Assembly (NCBI GenBank): GCA_903928685.1
Contig: CAIYRS010000008.1
Coordinates: 1-55,541, forward strand
Direction: 5' to 3'
Origin: an uncultured Methylococcaceae bacterium
GTDB taxonomy: Bacteria; Pseudomonadota; Gammaproteobacteria; Methylococcales; Methylomonadaceae
Length of the DNA stretch: 55,541 nt
Part shown: positions 34,797 through 46,742 of the stretch, piece after piece
Layout: every line of letters starts with the position of its first letter
Position numbering within the stretch: the first letter of the stretch is position 1
Translations under genes and position numbers: made by a program
The notes under the pieces: model-generated
Told to the model about the DNA's origin: nothing
Databases searched by the model: none
What the model saw: only the letters and a program-made list of their open reading frames with translations

Positions 34797-36251
34797 CTAA
34801 TTTAATTTGGGTAGGCTGGTTATGTCTAATTCGTGCATACGCTGTTCGCCATAGGAAAATAGGTTGTCAATTAATGGGCTATCCAGATTGTGTTTCCGCA
34901 AATCCTGTAAACGTGAAAAATAGCTTTCAAAATCAATGGCTGCTATTTCTTTTTGATTAAGGCGATGATGACAAAACTCCAGCCATTGTTGTGTTTCTTC
35001 GGGCTTCAATTCATTGGGGTAGTTGCGGGCTTTGTATCTAAAAAACATTTCGTCTAAGCGGCGATCGTTAAAATTTATGGTCAATTTGCTTAATTGATCG
35101 GGTTTCGCCGTATGGATTTTTGCCATTTGTTGTTTGTCATGGTTTGAAAAAAATCCACCGCTGTAAATGGCTAAATCAGGATCAGTTATTTTCGGTAAAT
35201 GCTCGGCATCGTTAAATACTTCGGCAATTTTTTCAGCTAGTCCGGTTGCGGCAATTAGTTTCTGGCGATGTTTTTCACATAGTGATTTATCAATACTTAA
35301 GCGTTCTACATCAATTGGCCTGATAACCGATAAAGGCGCTAAAACTGGGCATTTATTAAGATGAACGGTTTTTAAGGGAATTCTTTGGGTGTTTTCTGGT
35401 AAATCCTTGGTTGCCGTAAAAATTCGCAGCCTGATTTCTTCTACGGATAAAGAAAATAAATCGCTGGGATCTTCTGATAAATCATAAACAATCACGCCAT
35501 TGGTATTACTTGGGTGTTTGCAGATTGGTAGGACAATCGCGAGGTTATTTTTTATGGTTGGATATTTTCCAGAGACATGCACAACGGGGGCAAACTCACC
35601 CAGTTTAAGCAATTGATAGGCTTCGTTTTTACCACGATTTTGAAACAAAAACTGATAAAGCTTGGGTTGGACTTGTTTAAGTAATTTGGCAATGGCGATG
35701 GTTGCGTAGACATCGGAGAGAGCGTCATGTGCAGATTCGTGCGCTATGCCATTGGCTACGGTTAGGTGGTCTAGTTTTAAGGTGGGATTTCCGTCTTGGT
35801 CTACAGGCCATGTAATGCCTTCTGGACGCAACGCCCTAGCGGCACGGATAACATCCAATAAATCCCAACGGGAATTGCCGTTTTGCCATTCTCGTGCGTA
35901 TGGGTCGTAAAAGTTACGGTAAAGACAATTACGGGTAACTTCATCATCAAAACGTAGATTGTTATAGCCTACGGTGCAGGTGTTGGATTGTGCAAGTTGG
36001 CTAAGGATTTGGCGGATAAATTGGGCTTCGCAAACGCCTTTTTCATCGGCTAGCTGTGGGGTGATGCCTGTGACAACACAAGAATCGGGATTGGGAAGAT
36101 AATCCAATGGCACTTTACAGTACACAACCATTGGATCATCAATAATGTTTAAGTTTTCGTCGGTACGGACACCAGCAAATTGTGCTGGTCTATCTTTTTG
36201 GGGATGGATGCCAAAAGTTTCGTAATCGTGCCAATAAAAACTAAATGCCAT
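34797..36251 (-). CDS. sbcB: Exodeoxyribonuclease I
   Basis: 3'-to-5' single-strand DNA exonuclease used in recombination and mismatch repair. The DnaQ-like domain starts FYWHDYETFGIHPQKDRPAQFAG, whose DYE holds the first metal-binding acids. VGYNNLRFDDE and AHDALSDVYATIAIA supply the others. SH3-like and helical C-terminal domains follow. Length 484 is normal. No sbcCD genes adjoin. nqrM lies just upstream on the same strand with a short gap. Confidence 0.95.
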   Translation of the reverse strand: MAFSFYWHDYETFGIHPQKDRPAQFAGVRTDENLNIIDDPMVVYCKVPLDYLPNPDSCVVTGITPQLADEKGVCEAQFIRQILSQLAQSNTCTVGYNNLRFDDEVTRNCLYRNFYDPYAREWQNGNSRWDLLDVIRAARALRPEGITWPVDQDGNPTLKLDHLTVANGIAHESAHDALSDVYATIAIAKLLKQVQPKLYQFLFQNRGKNEAYQLLKLGEFAPVVHVSGKYPTIKNNLAIVLPICKHPSNTNGVIVYDLSEDPSDLFSLSVEEIRLRIFTATKDLPENTQRIPLKTVHLNKCPVLAPLSVIRPIDVERLSIDKSLCEKHRQKLIAATGLAEKIAEVFNDAEHLPKITDPDLAIYSGGFFSNHDKQQMAKIHTAKPDQLSKLTINFNDRRLDEMFFRYKARNYPNELKPEETQQWLEFCHHRLNQKEIAAIDFESYFSRLQDLRKHNLDSPLIDNLFSYGEQRMHELDITSLPKLN

Positions 36252-36268
36252 AATAGTTTAACGCTCGG

Positions 36269-36448
36269 TTAAACACGGCCTTCAGCTTCCAATTTTTTTC
36301 GTTTGGAACATTTTTCAATACAAACACAATTGCTGTTGTTGAGGCCACCGCAAGAACCTTTGATTGCCCTTCTACCAAACATGACGCCGATTGCCATGAC
36401 GGCAACAACGATAATCATGAATATAAATGTTGCTAAAAAATAATTCAT
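36269..36448 (-). CDS. nqrM: NqrM, Na+-NQR maturation protein
   Basis: A 59-residue protein: an N-terminal membrane helix (FLATFIFMIIVVAVMAIGVMF), then GRRAIKGSCGGLNN and NCVCIEKCSKRKK with four cysteines (33, 41, 43, 47). This is the NqrM (DUF539) pattern; the cysteines are thought to deliver iron to the intramembrane site between NqrD and NqrE. A good ribosome site (GAGGAG, 6 bases before ATG) supports the start. It lies near the nqr operon, separated from nqrF by the DUF2845 gene and the nqr terminator. Confidence 0.88.
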   Translation of the reverse strand: MNYFLATFIFMIIVVAVMAIGVMFGRRAIKGSCGGLNNSNCVCIEKCSKRKKLEAEGRV

Positions 36449-36496
36449 TTTTTACTCCTCTAATTTAACTTCCGTCATTAACAGATAATTCCGGAT

Positions 36497-36880
36497 TTAA
36501 TCACCACGACCTAATTTTTTAACTTCTTTTAATCGGCCATTTTCAAATCGTAGATATTGTTTGAATTTTCTATGTCCAAAATCATATATCCATTCATCAA
36601 CATTTACTTCAATATCGATAACTTGCTGATTGCCGTAATAAACAGATGAATTGGGGTAATGCTGGTTTCCATAAAATAAATTTCGTGAACCACCCGCATA
36701 ATTACCGCTACTTCTAATTTCTTTATGGCTATTTGTAGACTCAGGTTCTCCGCATTTCGTTAGCACATCTTCTTGATAATCGTCTAAATCAACAAGTTCA
36801 TGACCACAACGTAATGCGTAAACTGAAGGTGAAACAAAAAGAAGTAATAAAGGCAGGATTAATAAATGTGGATACTTCAT
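36497..36880 (-). CDS. DUF2845 exported protein
   Basis: A 127-residue periplasmic protein. The signal peptide (MKYPHLLILPLLLLFVSPSVYA) is followed by LRCGHELVDLDDYQEDVLTKCGEP, the two-cysteine signature of DUF2845. A later segment (DEWIYDFGHRKFKQYLRFENGRL) resembles the SmpA/BamE-like ending of that family. Function is unknown. It sits between nqrF and nqrM on the same strand, though a terminator separates it from nqrF. Confidence 0.8.
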   Translation of the reverse strand: MKYPHLLILPLLLLFVSPSVYALRCGHELVDLDDYQEDVLTKCGEPESTNSHKEIRSSGNYAGGSRNLFYGNQHYPNSSVYYGNQQVIDIEVNVDEWIYDFGHRKFKQYLRFENGRLKEVKKLGRGD

Positions 36881-36987
36881 AGTCTTTCCATTCCAATCTG
36901 CAAATATTAATTATTGCAGAATAAATTACTGAAGAAATGATGAATCTAGGCTATGACGATGAATAGATACTGAACTTAAATACGAAA

Positions 36988-37018
36988 AACCTCTTCTGGA
37001 ACTCGCCCAGAAGAGGTT
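36988..37018 (-). terminator. Terminator of the nqr operon
   Basis: Perfect 12-base stem, AACCTCTTCTGG (36988-36999) with CCAGAAGAGGTT (37007-37018), around a 7-base loop. On the minus strand it is followed by TTTCG and lies 8 bases past the nqrF stop. Confidence 0.88.
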
Positions 37019-37026
37019 ATTTTTGA

Positions 37027-38247
37027 TTAGCCGCCGAAGTCGTCCAACATGATGTTTTCAGGTTCGACACCTAAATCCAACAGCATTTTGATAACTGAGG
37101 TGTTCATGATTGGCGGACCGCACATGTAAAACTCACAATCTTCTGGAGCTGGGTGGTTTTTCAAATGATTTTCATAAACTACATTATGGATAAAGCCAGT
37201 GTAGCCTTCCCAATTGTCTTCTGGTAAAGGATCTGACAATGCACAATGCCAAGTGAAATTAGGGTTTTCACGTTGTAACATATCGAAATCTTCTACATAG
37301 AACATTTCGCGTTTACTACGTGCACCATACCAGAAAGTGATTTTGCGTTTAGAACCAATTCGACGTAATTGGTCGAAGATATGTGAACGCATCGGTGCCA
37401 TACCAGCACCACCACCAATAAACACCATCTCTGCCTCAGTTTCTTTGGCGAAGAACTCGCCGTATGGGCCTGAAACGATACATTTGTCACCTGGTTTCAA
37501 ACCAAAAATGTACGAAGACATGATGCCTGGTGGTACATTTTCAGGTGCACGCGGTGGCGGAGTAGCAATACGCACGTTCAACATGATTTCTTTTTCCACA
37601 GGATAAGAAGCCATCGAGTAAGCACGCAAAGCAGGTTCTTTTACGGTAGAGACATAACGCCACAGATTGAATTTGTCCCAATCATCGCGGAAACGTTCTT
37701 CAACATCAAAATCGCTGTATTTAGCCACGTGTTGTGGACATTCAATTTGAATGTAACCACCAGCACGGTAGTTAATGGCTTCGCCTTCTGGCAACTCCAA
37801 TACCAACTCTTTAATGAATGTTGCTACGTTATGGTTAGACTTAACTGTACATTCCCATTTTTTAACACCAAACACATCGTCTTCTACTTCAATCGACATG
37901 TTGTTTCTAACGGTTACTTGGCAAGATAGACGTTCGCCTTCTGCCGCTTCACGTTTAGTAATATGGGAAGTTTCTGTTGGTAAAATATCGCCACCACCAG
38001 AATGTACTTTTACACGGCATTGCGCGCAAGTACCGCCGCCGCCACAAGCTGATGAAACAAACAAGCCGTTATCAGCTAAAGCACCTAATAATTTCGAACC
38101 TACTGGCACAAAGATTTTCTTTTCATCATTGATAAGAATCTCAACATCACCAGCGGCAACCAATTTACTTTTCGCACCGATAATCATAAAGACCAGTGCA
38201 ATCACGAAAGCCGTGAAAATAATAATGCCTAATAAAATTTCCAGCAT
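37027..38247 (-). CDS. nqrF: Na+-NQR subunit F, NADH-oxidising
   Basis: Entry point of electrons into the sodium-pumping NADH:quinone reductase. One N-terminal helix is followed by a 2Fe-2S ferredoxin domain ([14 protein letters not shown], with the last Cys in LSCQV). The FAD domain shows RAYSMASYP and the NADH domain [11 protein letters not shown]. Length is 406. It is the last gene of nqrABCDEF, starting 12 bases after nqrE, and is followed by a strong terminator. Confidence 0.97.
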   Translation of the reverse strand: MLEILLGIIIFTAFVIALVFMIIGAKSKLVAAGDVEILINDEKKIFVPVGSKLLGALADNGLFVSSACGGGGTCAQCRVKVHSGGGDILPTETSHITKREAAEGERLSCQVTVRNNMSIEVEDDVFGVKKWECTVKSNHNVATFIKELVLELPEGEAINYRAGGYIQIECPQHVAKYSDFDVEERFRDDWDKFNLWRYVSTVKEPALRAYSMASYPVEKEIMLNVRIATPPPRAPENVPPGIMSSYIFGLKPGDKCIVSGPYGEFFAKETEAEMVFIGGGAGMAPMRSHIFDQLRRIGSKRKITFWYGARSKREMFYVEDFDMLQRENPNFTWHCALSDPLPEDNWEGYTGFIHNVVYENHLKNHPAPEDCEFYMCGPPIMNTSVIKMLLDLGVEPENIMLDDFGG

Positions 38248-38259
38248 TACGATACCTTC

Positions 38260-38868
38260 CTAAAGTTGGATTCCAGAGAAAGCCATGAAGCCAAGCGACA
38301 TCAGACCCGCAGTAATAAAGGTGATACCCAGGCCTTGCAGGCCAGCTGGAATATCGCTGTATTTTAGCTTTTCGCGTACACCAGCCATGACAGTAATTGC
38401 CAATGCCCAGCCCAAGCCACTACCGACACCGTAAGTGACGCTTTCGCCAAAGTTATAGTCACGTTCAATCATGAACAAACTACCACCAAGAATCGCGCAG
38501 TTAACAGTAATTAACGGCAAGAAAATCCCTAAGGCGGAGTACAAGGCTGGAAAGAATTTATCTAAAATCATTTCCAAAATTTGTACCAAGGCCGCAATCA
38601 TGCCGATACAGCTAAGTAATGCAAGAAAGCTTAAATCAACACCTTTAATGCCTAGCCAAGACAAAGCATCTTCTTGTAACAACGCGTGGTAAACAACGTT
38701 GTTGGCAGGTACGGTTATAGCTTGTACCACCATAACGGCGATGCCTAAACCCATTGCAGTAGAAATCTTTTTGGATACAGCAATAAACGTACACATACCC
38801 AAGAAGAAAGATAATGCTAAGTTTTCAATGAAAACAGCTTTAACAAATAAACTGATATATGCTTCCAT
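38260..38868 (-). CDS. nqrE: Na+-NQR subunit E
   Basis: Six-helix membrane subunit of 202 residues. With NqrD it binds an iron centre inside the membrane that passes electrons from NqrF to the NqrC flavin. The conserved cysteines lie in [14 protein letters not shown] and [13 protein letters not shown]. Its start shares a base with the nqrD stop (TAATG-type overlap). Confidence 0.96.
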   Translation of the reverse strand: MEAYISLFVKAVFIENLALSFFLGMCTFIAVSKKISTAMGLGIAVMVVQAITVPANNVVYHALLQEDALSWLGIKGVDLSFLALLSCIGMIAALVQILEMILDKFFPALYSALGIFLPLITVNCAILGGSLFMIERDYNFGESVTYGVGSGLGWALAITVMAGVREKLKYSDIPAGLQGLGITFITAGLMSLGFMAFSGIQL

Positions 38869-39572
38869 TAGTGATGCCCTCCTTCACCATGAGAAATCGA
38901 CATAATTTTGAATTCTACTTTTTCGACTTGAGCAGGTTTCCATTGACGGACAGCCCATATAATCAAACCGATAATAAAGAACGCACTAGGTGGCAATAAC
39001 ATCAAACCATTTGGATCATACCAGCCGCCATCTTTAGACAGATGAAACACTTCAATACCTAACAATTTGCCAGAACCAAAGAGTTCGCGGAAAAACGCGA
39101 CAATAACCAAAATTAAGCTGTAGCCTAAACCATTACCAATACCGTCCATGAAGCTTTCCAAAGGCGGATTTTTCATCGCATAACCTTCAGCACGACCCAT
39201 AACGATACAGTTGGTGATAATCAAGCCAACGAAAACCGATAATTGCTTACTTACATCATAAGCAAATGCTTTCAGCATTTGGTCAACCACAATTACTAAA
39301 GAAGCAATAATGGTCATCTGTACAATAATGCGGATGCTGCTAGGAATATGGTTTCTAATGGCACTGATAGCTGCGCTAGAAAAAGCCGTAACCAAAGTTA
39401 AAGCCAGCGCCATAATTAGCGATGTTGACATCTGCGAAGTAACCGCCAGAGCCGAACAAATACCTAAAACTTGTAAAGTGATAGGGTTATTGGTAACTAA
39501 TGGTTCAACCAAAACTTTCTTGGTTTCATCATTTAATATCTTTTTTGATTCATCATTCATTACGGCGCTCAT
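38868..39572 (-). CDS. nqrD: Na+-NQR subunit D
   Basis: Membrane partner of NqrE with the matching cysteines in [10 protein letters not shown] and [14 protein letters not shown]. At 234 residues it is about 25 longer than usual because of a charged N-terminal extension ([17 protein letters not shown]); an internal Met at residue 5 could also serve as start. It overlaps nqrC by four bases (ATGA). Confidence 0.95.
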   Translation of the reverse strand: MSAVMNDESKKILNDETKKVLVEPLVTNNPITLQVLGICSALAVTSQMSTSLIMALALTLVTAFSSAAISAIRNHIPSSIRIIVQMTIIASLVIVVDQMLKAFAYDVSKQLSVFVGLIITNCIVMGRAEGYAMKNPPLESFMDGIGNGLGYSLILVIVAFFRELFGSGKLLGIEVFHLSKDGGWYDPNGLMLLPPSAFFIIGLIIWAVRQWKPAQVEKVEFKIMSISHGEGGHH

Positions 39573-40504
39573 GACTTCGCTCCTTTAACCGTTCTTACTT
39601 TACTCAAATACAGGGCAAAACCTTCTTTGCTTGTCCAGTATCTAATCAAATTGGTTACACCAGTACTGGTCAATGTAGCACCTGCCAAGCCATCAACTTG
39701 ATATTGTGAACCTGGTTTGGTGTTATCAACTGTACCTTTAATTAAAGCCAAAGCGGGTTCACCAACATCGGCTTCTTCAATCAAGCCTTTTTCCATAGAA
39801 GCCTGATCGGTTTCTGCGTAGACTTTTTTGCCTTTCCACAAGGCGCGCCAATTAGGATTAACAACTTCACCACCCAAGCCCGGAGTTTCAGCTTGATCGT
39901 AGAAGTTGATGCTTTGTACGGTTTGGCCATCAGCATCTAAAGACAGGAAGCCGTAAAGGGTTGACCACAATCCATAGCCGTTGATTGGCAAAATAATGGA
40001 TTTGATAGTGCCGCCTTCTTTAACCAAAAATACTTTGGCATATTTGGCTTTCACACGGATATGGGCAATATCTTTGTCTTTTGGGATTGCCACGCTTTGT
40101 GCAGGGTCTTTTGCTGCTTTACGTTGGTCGTAATCAGCAACATTAACGCTATCAACGTAGCTACCAGTTTCTAAATCGACGATTTTAGGTTCGATTTTTT
40201 CTGCAAATGCAGAATCAATATTGCTGCCTTCTTCTAGCAAACCCGCTACGTCCAAGATATTTTTCTTCATATCTTGTTCTTTGTTATTAACTTGTAGCGG
40301 TTTTAATGCAACTGCTGCAAATGAAACCAATACCGCACAAACCAAACAAAGCGCTACAGCAATGGCAATGGTTTTTTCCAAGCTATCGTTACCTAAAGCC
40401 AGCACTTTCAGTGCATAGGCTTTAAATTTCCGGTAACTTTCGTATTTCTCAAGCGTGGCACATAATTTAGCCATGTGCTCACTTTGCTTTTTTTCATTAG
40501 GCAT
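39569..40504 (-). CDS. nqrC: Na+-NQR subunit C
   Basis: Carries an FMN covalently bound to a threonine in the motif AGATLTS (in [20 protein letters not shown]). One N-terminal helix anchors a periplasmic domain. At 311 residues it is longer than the usual 255-265. The extra 40 or so residues lie before the helix ([21 protein letters not shown]). No Met lies closer to the usual start, so the extension is probably real. The start overlaps the nqrB end by 8 bases. Confidence 0.94.
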   Translation of the reverse strand: MPNEKKQSEHMAKLCATLEKYESYRKFKAYALKVLALGNDSLEKTIAIAVALCLVCAVLVSFAAVALKPLQVNNKEQDMKKNILDVAGLLEEGSNIDSAFAEKIEPKIVDLETGSYVDSVNVADYDQRKAAKDPAQSVAIPKDKDIAHIRVKAKYAKVFLVKEGGTIKSIILPINGYGLWSTLYGFLSLDADGQTVQSINFYDQAETPGLGGEVVNPNWRALWKGKKVYAETDQASMEKGLIEEADVGEPALALIKGTVDNTKPGSQYQVDGLAGATLTSTGVTNLIRYWTSKEGFALYLSKVRTVKGAKS

Positions 40505-41698
40505 GACGTTTCATCCTTCTTCTGATATTGGCCTGAATGACAAAGTAGTCGATGGTTGGTGCAAACATGTTGGAGAACAAGATTGCCAACATAATGCCTT
40601 CTGGAAATGCGGGGTTAACGACCCTGATTAACACTGTCATACCGCCAACCAATGCACCAAAAACCCAACGTCCTGTGTTGGTCATCGCCGCACTTACAGG
40701 GTCAGTTGCCATATAAACCATACCGAAAGCAAAGCCACCAACGGTTAAATGCCAGTACCAAGGGAACGAAAACATGGGGTTGGAATCGCTGCCAATGGTA
40801 TTGAACAGCAATGAAGTACCGAGCATACCAAGAAATACACCAGCCATAATGCGATAAGATGCAACGCGGGTATAAAGCAAAAATGCTGCGCCAATTAAAA
40901 TGGCTAATGTTGAGGTTTCACCAAGACAGCCTGGCTCAAATCCAAAGAATGTTTGCATCCAGCTGTAATGAGCGGCATAAACTGCATCTAAACCACCATT
41001 TGCAGCTAATCCCAATGGCGTTGCCGCTGTATATCCATCAACTGCAACCCAAACTGAATCGCCAGAGATTGATGCCGGATAAGCAAAATATAAAAATGCC
41101 CTTCCGGTTAATGCTGGATTTAAAAAGTTTTTGCCTGTACCACCAAATACTTCTTTACCAATAACGATACCGAAGGAAATACCCAAAGCAACCTGCCACA
41201 AAGGCATGTCTGGTGGCATAATCAAGGTATAGAGCATTGATGAAACTAAGAAGCCTTCGTTAACTTCATGTCCTCTGACAGTGGCGAATAAAACTTCCCA
41301 CACACCACCAACAGCCAAAGTAACGACGTAAATAGGCAAGAAATACAATGCACCATGCACCATACAAGAAAATGGGTTCATTGGGTTATACCCAAATACC
41401 ATCATCGGTATGCTGCGCCAGCCATCAATTTTATCTAAACCCATAGCTTCCATAGCTATGTTGGCTTGATAGCCTGTGTTATACATTGCCATCAATATAC
41501 AACAAGCAGTGGCTATCACCACGAAAGTCATTGTTCGTTTTAAATCATTGCCATCACGAACATGAGTAGTTCCGCGTGTTACATCGGCGGGTGTATAAAT
41601 GAAAGTATCAACCATCTCATAGAGACCGTAATACTTTTCTAACTTACCGCCTTTTGTAAAATGCGGCTCTATGCTATCTAAAAAATCTCTAGCCGACA

Positions 41699-41699
<1 letters not shown>
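40497..41699 (-). CDS. nqrB: Na+-NQR subunit B
   Basis: Ten-helix core subunit of 400 residues, holding riboflavin, a covalent FMN and the sodium path. The flavinylated threonine should be that of [15 protein letters not shown] (about 225), a variant of the usual [26 protein letters not shown] is highly conserved. It starts on the last base of nqrA (TAATG). Confidence 0.96.
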
Positions 41700-43054
<1,355 letters not shown>

Positions 43055-43257
43055 CTACTCTCCCTACAAGTTGCTGCGAAACAATCCGCCTAAATTTAGA
43101 GACTAAATCTAGCGGCGCACTAAGACATAAAACGTTTTCATTACACCATATAAAAGATGTTTTCTCAACTTCAACAACCTTGGCAAATGCCCCTAAATCC
43201 TCGTTACAGGCAGATTTAACTACACTTAACGGACACTCAAAAGAAATGCTTTGTTGC

Positions 43258-43707
43258 TCATTTAACGCACTTCGTTCTTAATGTGAAAGTAATCGGGCCA
43301 TCATTAATTAATGCCACTTGCATATCGGCACCAAATTCACCAAATTGCACTGCCGGATGGATAGCTCTTGCCAAAGTTTTTAACTCAGAAAATAACGCAA
43401 AACCTAACTCAGGCGCGGCGAAAGCGGCAAAACTAGGGCGATTGCCCTTATCAGTATCAGCAGCCAAGGTAAATTGGGGAATTAGTAATAAACCGCCGTT
43501 AATATCGCGCAAACTTAAATTCATCCGTTGATTTTCATCCGCAAAAATTCGGTAATTTAAAATCCGCTCCAATAATCGGCTAACGTCTTTTGACGTATCC
43601 ATTGGCTCGACACAAACCAAAGCCATAATGCCGACACCAATCTCGCCTATGCACTGCTGGTTTACGCTGACTGATGCTTGGCTTACTCTTTGTATGATAG
43701 TAATCAT
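43258..43707 (-). CDS. dtd: D-aminoacyl-tRNA deacylase
   Basis: Removes D-amino acids and glycine mischarged on tRNA. The two active-site motifs are LIPQFTLAADTDKGNRPSF (about 75) and NDGPITF (about 135), the latter with the Gly-Pro of the chirality-checking loop. Length is 149. It follows rluB on the same strand with a 23-base gap. Confidence 0.95.
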   Translation of the reverse strand: MITIIQRVSQASVSVNQQCIGEIGVGIMALVCVEPMDTSKDVSRLLERILNYRIFADENQRMNLSLRDINGGLLLIPQFTLAADTDKGNRPSFAAFAAPELGFALFSELKTLARAIHPAVQFGEFGADMQVALINDGPITFTLRTKCVK

Positions 43708-43730
43708 AATGATAGAGAAAATTTCTAATG

Positions 43731-44609
43731 TTAATTCTTATTGCGTACAAACTTATTTTCTGACGATACCGCCTTAGGTCTCGCCATTTCGGCAAACTCA
43801 AACAACAAATCCAGTTCTTTTTCAGACAACTCATAAACGGCACGGGTTTTTAAGCCATCCGGTAAAACAATTGGCCCATAGCGGACACGGATTAAGCGGC
43901 TAACAACCACTTCTTGCGACTCCCACAAACGCCTGACTAAGCGATTACGGCCTTCCTTAACGGTAACGTAATACCATTTATTAGCACCCTCGCCGCCCGT
44001 GTAAGAAATGTAATCAAAGTGAGCCATGCCATCTTCCAGCTCAACACCTTGCTTAAGCCTTTCTAAAGTGCTTTCAGGAACATCACCTAAAATTCGCACC
44101 GCATATTCGCGCTCAACTTCCGCAGACGGGTGCATAAGCTTATTCGCTAATTCGCCATTGTTGGTAAGTAGCAATAAACCGGAAGTATTTATATCCAAAC
44201 GGCCTACTGAAATCCAACGGCCTACCTGTAAATCCGGCAAATTAGCAAAAACCGTCGGGCGGCGCTGCGGATCATTTCGCGTCACCACTTCACCAGTAGG
44301 TTTGTGGTAAATCAAAACTTTTGTGGATTGCTCGAGGTATTTTTGCCAATTAACAACCCGATCATTCAATTGCAAATAGTCCCCAGCTTTTAATCTGGCA
44401 CCTAAAGCCACCGTCGTACCATTAATTTTTAAGCGGCCTTCATTAATCCAGCGCTCTATTTCGCGTCTGGAACCAATACCGCCGCGTGCTAATATTTTTT
44501 GGACACGTTCGCCCGCATCATCTTTTGCGGCACTGACCGTTTTGGTTATTTTTGGGGTCGTTTCAGCGGCAGGACTTGCCTTACTGATACGCTGTTTAGG
44601 ATTTTTCAC
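43731..44609 (-). CDS. rluB: 23S rRNA pseudouridine synthase RluB
   Basis: Makes pseudouridine 2605 of 23S rRNA. An S4 RNA-binding domain (RVQKILARGGIGSRREIERWI, about 33-80) precedes the RsuA-type catalytic domain with GRLDINTSGLLLLTNNGEL (catalytic Asp about 140). Length 292 is normal. The start overlaps scpB by 14 bases. The order scpA-scpB-rluB is common in gammaproteobacteria. Confidence 0.94.
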   Translation of the reverse strand: MKNPKQRISKASPAAETTPKITKTVSAAKDDAGERVQKILARGGIGSRREIERWINEGRLKINGTTVALGARLKAGDYLQLNDRVVNWQKYLEQSTKVLIYHKPTGEVVTRNDPQRRPTVFANLPDLQVGRWISVGRLDINTSGLLLLTNNGELANKLMHPSAEVEREYAVRILGDVPESTLERLKQGVELEDGMAHFDYISYTGGEGANKWYYVTVKEGRNRLVRRLWESQEVVVSRLIRVRYGPIVLPDGLKTRAVYELSEKELDLLFEFAEMARPKAVSSENKFVRNKN

Positions 44610-45195
44610 GAGATACCTCTATAGGATAAGTCAGTTCAAGCTGCTGAACTTCTTGCAGCGTCGGCAGATTACTCAATGCGTTGAGATTAAAATAATCCAG
44701 AAATAATTTAGTTGTGCCATATAAGGCCGGTTTTCCAGGCACTTCCTTATAAGCAACAATTTTGATCCAATCGCGCTCCAGCAAGGTTTGAATAATGCTA
44801 GTGCTGACACTAACGCCTCTAATATCCTCAATATCACCACGGGTAACGGGCTGGCGATAGGCGATTATGGACAAAGTTTCCAATAGTGCCCTTGAATATT
44901 TCGGTGGTTTTTCTTCAAACAGCTTGCCAATCCAAGGTGAAAAACCTGCTCTTATCTGAAAGCGGTAACCGCTGGCAACTTGCTTTAATTCAATCGGGCG
45001 CAAACGGTAATCGTCAATAATACTGGCGATTTCAGTTTCAATTTCTGTAATTTCTGGCTGCTCATAATCAGCAAAAAGCGTCTGTATTTGCTTGGGGGAT
45101 AATGGTTTTGCCGATGCAAATATAATGGCTTCAATGATTTTTTTAAGCTCGCCATTGGAAGACGGCTGCGGCTCGGCAGGTTGTTCAATAATCAT
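44596..45195 (-). CDS. scpB: Segregation and condensation protein B
   Basis: Winged-helix subunit of the SMC-ScpAB condensin. LKKIIEAIIFASAKPLS, YSRALLETLSIIAYRQPVTRGDIEDIRGV and GKPALYGTTKLFLDYF are typical. The frame stays open to 45522, inside scpA, but the upstream part reads as scpA in another frame. I chose the ATG at 45195 (199 aa), 16 bases after the scpA stop. A GTG at 45252 is a possible alternative. No strong ribosome site is visible for either. Confidence 0.88.
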   Translation of the reverse strand: MIIEQPAEPQPSSNGELKKIIEAIIFASAKPLSPKQIQTLFADYEQPEITEIETEIASIIDDYRLRPIELKQVASGYRFQIRAGFSPWIGKLFEEKPPKYSRALLETLSIIAYRQPVTRGDIEDIRGVSVSTSIIQTLLERDWIKIVAYKEVPGKPALYGTTKLFLDYFNLNALSNLPTLQEVQQLELTYPIEVSREKS

Positions 45196-45211
45196 TGGTT
45201 TAACAACAGAT

Positions 45212-46078
45212 TTAGGTTTTTTTACGGCCCGTAATGGCTGCGCTTGTGGCACAGATGCCAAGTTCGGCGATGGTTGCTCCTTCAACGATGGCGATGAGTC
45301 CTTCTTTGCTGAGCTCGAGGATTGCCAAAAACGAGACAACAACGCCGTGCCGTCCTTCTTTTCGATTAAATAATTGCGTGAAAAAGAGACTATCTGTTGT
45401 TTTAAGGTTTTCCAAAATGGCTGACATTCGTTCACGGACTGATAATGGTTCTTTGATGATTTGATGGTGACTAAGCTGCTCGGCACGTTTAAGTACATCT
45501 TGAAACGCCTGCAGCAATTCATTCAGCTGCACCGCAGGCAAAACCCGCAATACATTGATACTGGAGACATCAATGTCGATGTTGAAAATATCCCGCTCAA
45601 GTCGAGGGAGTTGGTCTAGCTGTCCTGCCGCATCCTTAAAGATTTCGTACTCTTGTAAGCGACGGACGAGTTCAGCACGCGGATCTTCTTCCTCTTCTTC
45701 CAAAACTGGCTGCCTAGGCAGTAACATTCTGGATTTTATTTCCGCCAATAACGCTGCCATTACCAAATATTCGGCAGCAAGCTCTAAATTAAGCTCAGTC
45801 ATTAACTGAATATAATCAATATATTGCCGGGTAATTTGCGCTATTGGAATATTAACAATATCCAAATTTTGCTTGCGGATTAAATACAGCAATAAATCCA
45901 AAGGGCCTTCAAATAATTCCAAGAATACTTCTAAAGCGTCCGGTGGAATAAACAGGTCTTCTGGCAATTGCAGATAAGGCGTGCCGTTGACTTTGGCGAA
46001 CACGGGAATTAAATCGGTATTCGCTTCGTCCTGTAAAGGTGTTGCTACCAATGGCAAGTAATCAGGCTGCTCCGCCAT
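45212..46078 (-). CDS. scpA: Segregation and condensation protein A
   Basis: Kleisin bridging the SMC heads. LELFEGPLDLLLYLIRKQNLDIVNIPIAQITRQYIDYI is the family signature (about residues 50-90). A glutamate-rich linker (EEEEEDPRAELVRRLQEYE) and a winged-helix end follow. The frame extends to 46213, but the ATG at 46078, formed with the protease stop (TAATG), gives the standard 288-residue protein. Confidence 0.92.
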   Translation of the reverse strand: MAEQPDYLPLVATPLQDEANTDLIPVFAKVNGTPYLQLPEDLFIPPDALEVFLELFEGPLDLLLYLIRKQNLDIVNIPIAQITRQYIDYIQLMTELNLELAAEYLVMAALLAEIKSRMLLPRQPVLEEEEEDPRAELVRRLQEYEIFKDAAGQLDQLPRLERDIFNIDIDVSSINVLRVLPAVQLNELLQAFQDVLKRAEQLSHHQIIKEPLSVRERMSAILENLKTTDSLFFTQLFNRKEGRHGVVVSFLAILELSKEGLIAIVEGATIAELGICATSAAITGRKKT

Positions 46079-46728
46079 TATATGCCGGCGATAGAGAAAA
46101 ATAATTGCTGGACAATATACAAAGGATACGCCAACAACTGACTTAGGATTTTGGTATACAGAAGTACCAGCAAAATCATAAATCCAAAGCGCTCTAATTT
46201 GCTGTATTGCCAAGCCAGTTTAGGCGGTAGAAACGCGGTAAGAATACGGCTGCCATCCAATGGCGGAATCGGCAGCAGATTAATTAAGAATAAGACAAGA
46301 TTGATGGATATGCCAGCAATACCCATGTAAATCAAAGGCAAAGAAATGGTTTCTACATTTATTATCACCCCCAATCTAGCCAACAAAGCCCACACCAAAG
46401 CCATTAGCAAATTGGATAACGGGCCAGCGGCTGCCACCCACGCCATATCTCGCAAAGGTTTTTTAAAATATCGGGCATCGACAGGTACAGGCTTTGCCCA
46501 TCCAAATATAAAGCCCGTACCGGTTATTAATAACAAGCCAGGCAGGATGATAGTACCTAATAAATCAATATGTTTAATGGGATTTAAAGTCAACCTACCC
46601 AGATTATCCGCAGTAGGGTCACCCATTTTTTTTGCAACCCAACCGTGTGCTACTTCGTGTACGGTGATGGCAAATACCACAGGCAATATCCAAACAACTA
46701 TGCGCTGCACTAAGGTCAATTCGTTCAT
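46078..46728 (-). CDS. Site-2 protease family M50 metallopeptidase
   Basis: Polytopic membrane zinc protease of 216 residues with HEVAHGW (zinc ligands and catalytic Glu, about 20) and the late LLPIPPLDGSRIL motif supplying the third ligand. It lacks a PDZ domain, so it belongs to the short M50 group and not to RseP. Substrate is unknown. It lies between yciO and scpA, a common placing. Confidence 0.9.
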   Translation of the reverse strand: MNELTLVQRIVVWILPVVFAITVHEVAHGWVAKKMGDPTADNLGRLTLNPIKHIDLLGTIILPGLLLITGTGFIFGWAKPVPVDARYFKKPLRDMAWVAAAGPLSNLLMALVWALLARLGVIINVETISLPLIYMGIAGISINLVLFLINLLPIPPLDGSRILTAFLPPKLAWQYSKLERFGFMILLVLLYTKILSQLLAYPLYIVQQLFFSIAGI

Positions 46729-46742
46729 AATCGTTTTCCTAT

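Noticed and set aside
45195-45522. N-terminal 109 codons of the long scpB frame
   Set aside because: They overlap the scpA coding end, read as low-complexity Ser/Lys sequence, and ScpB proteins do not have them.
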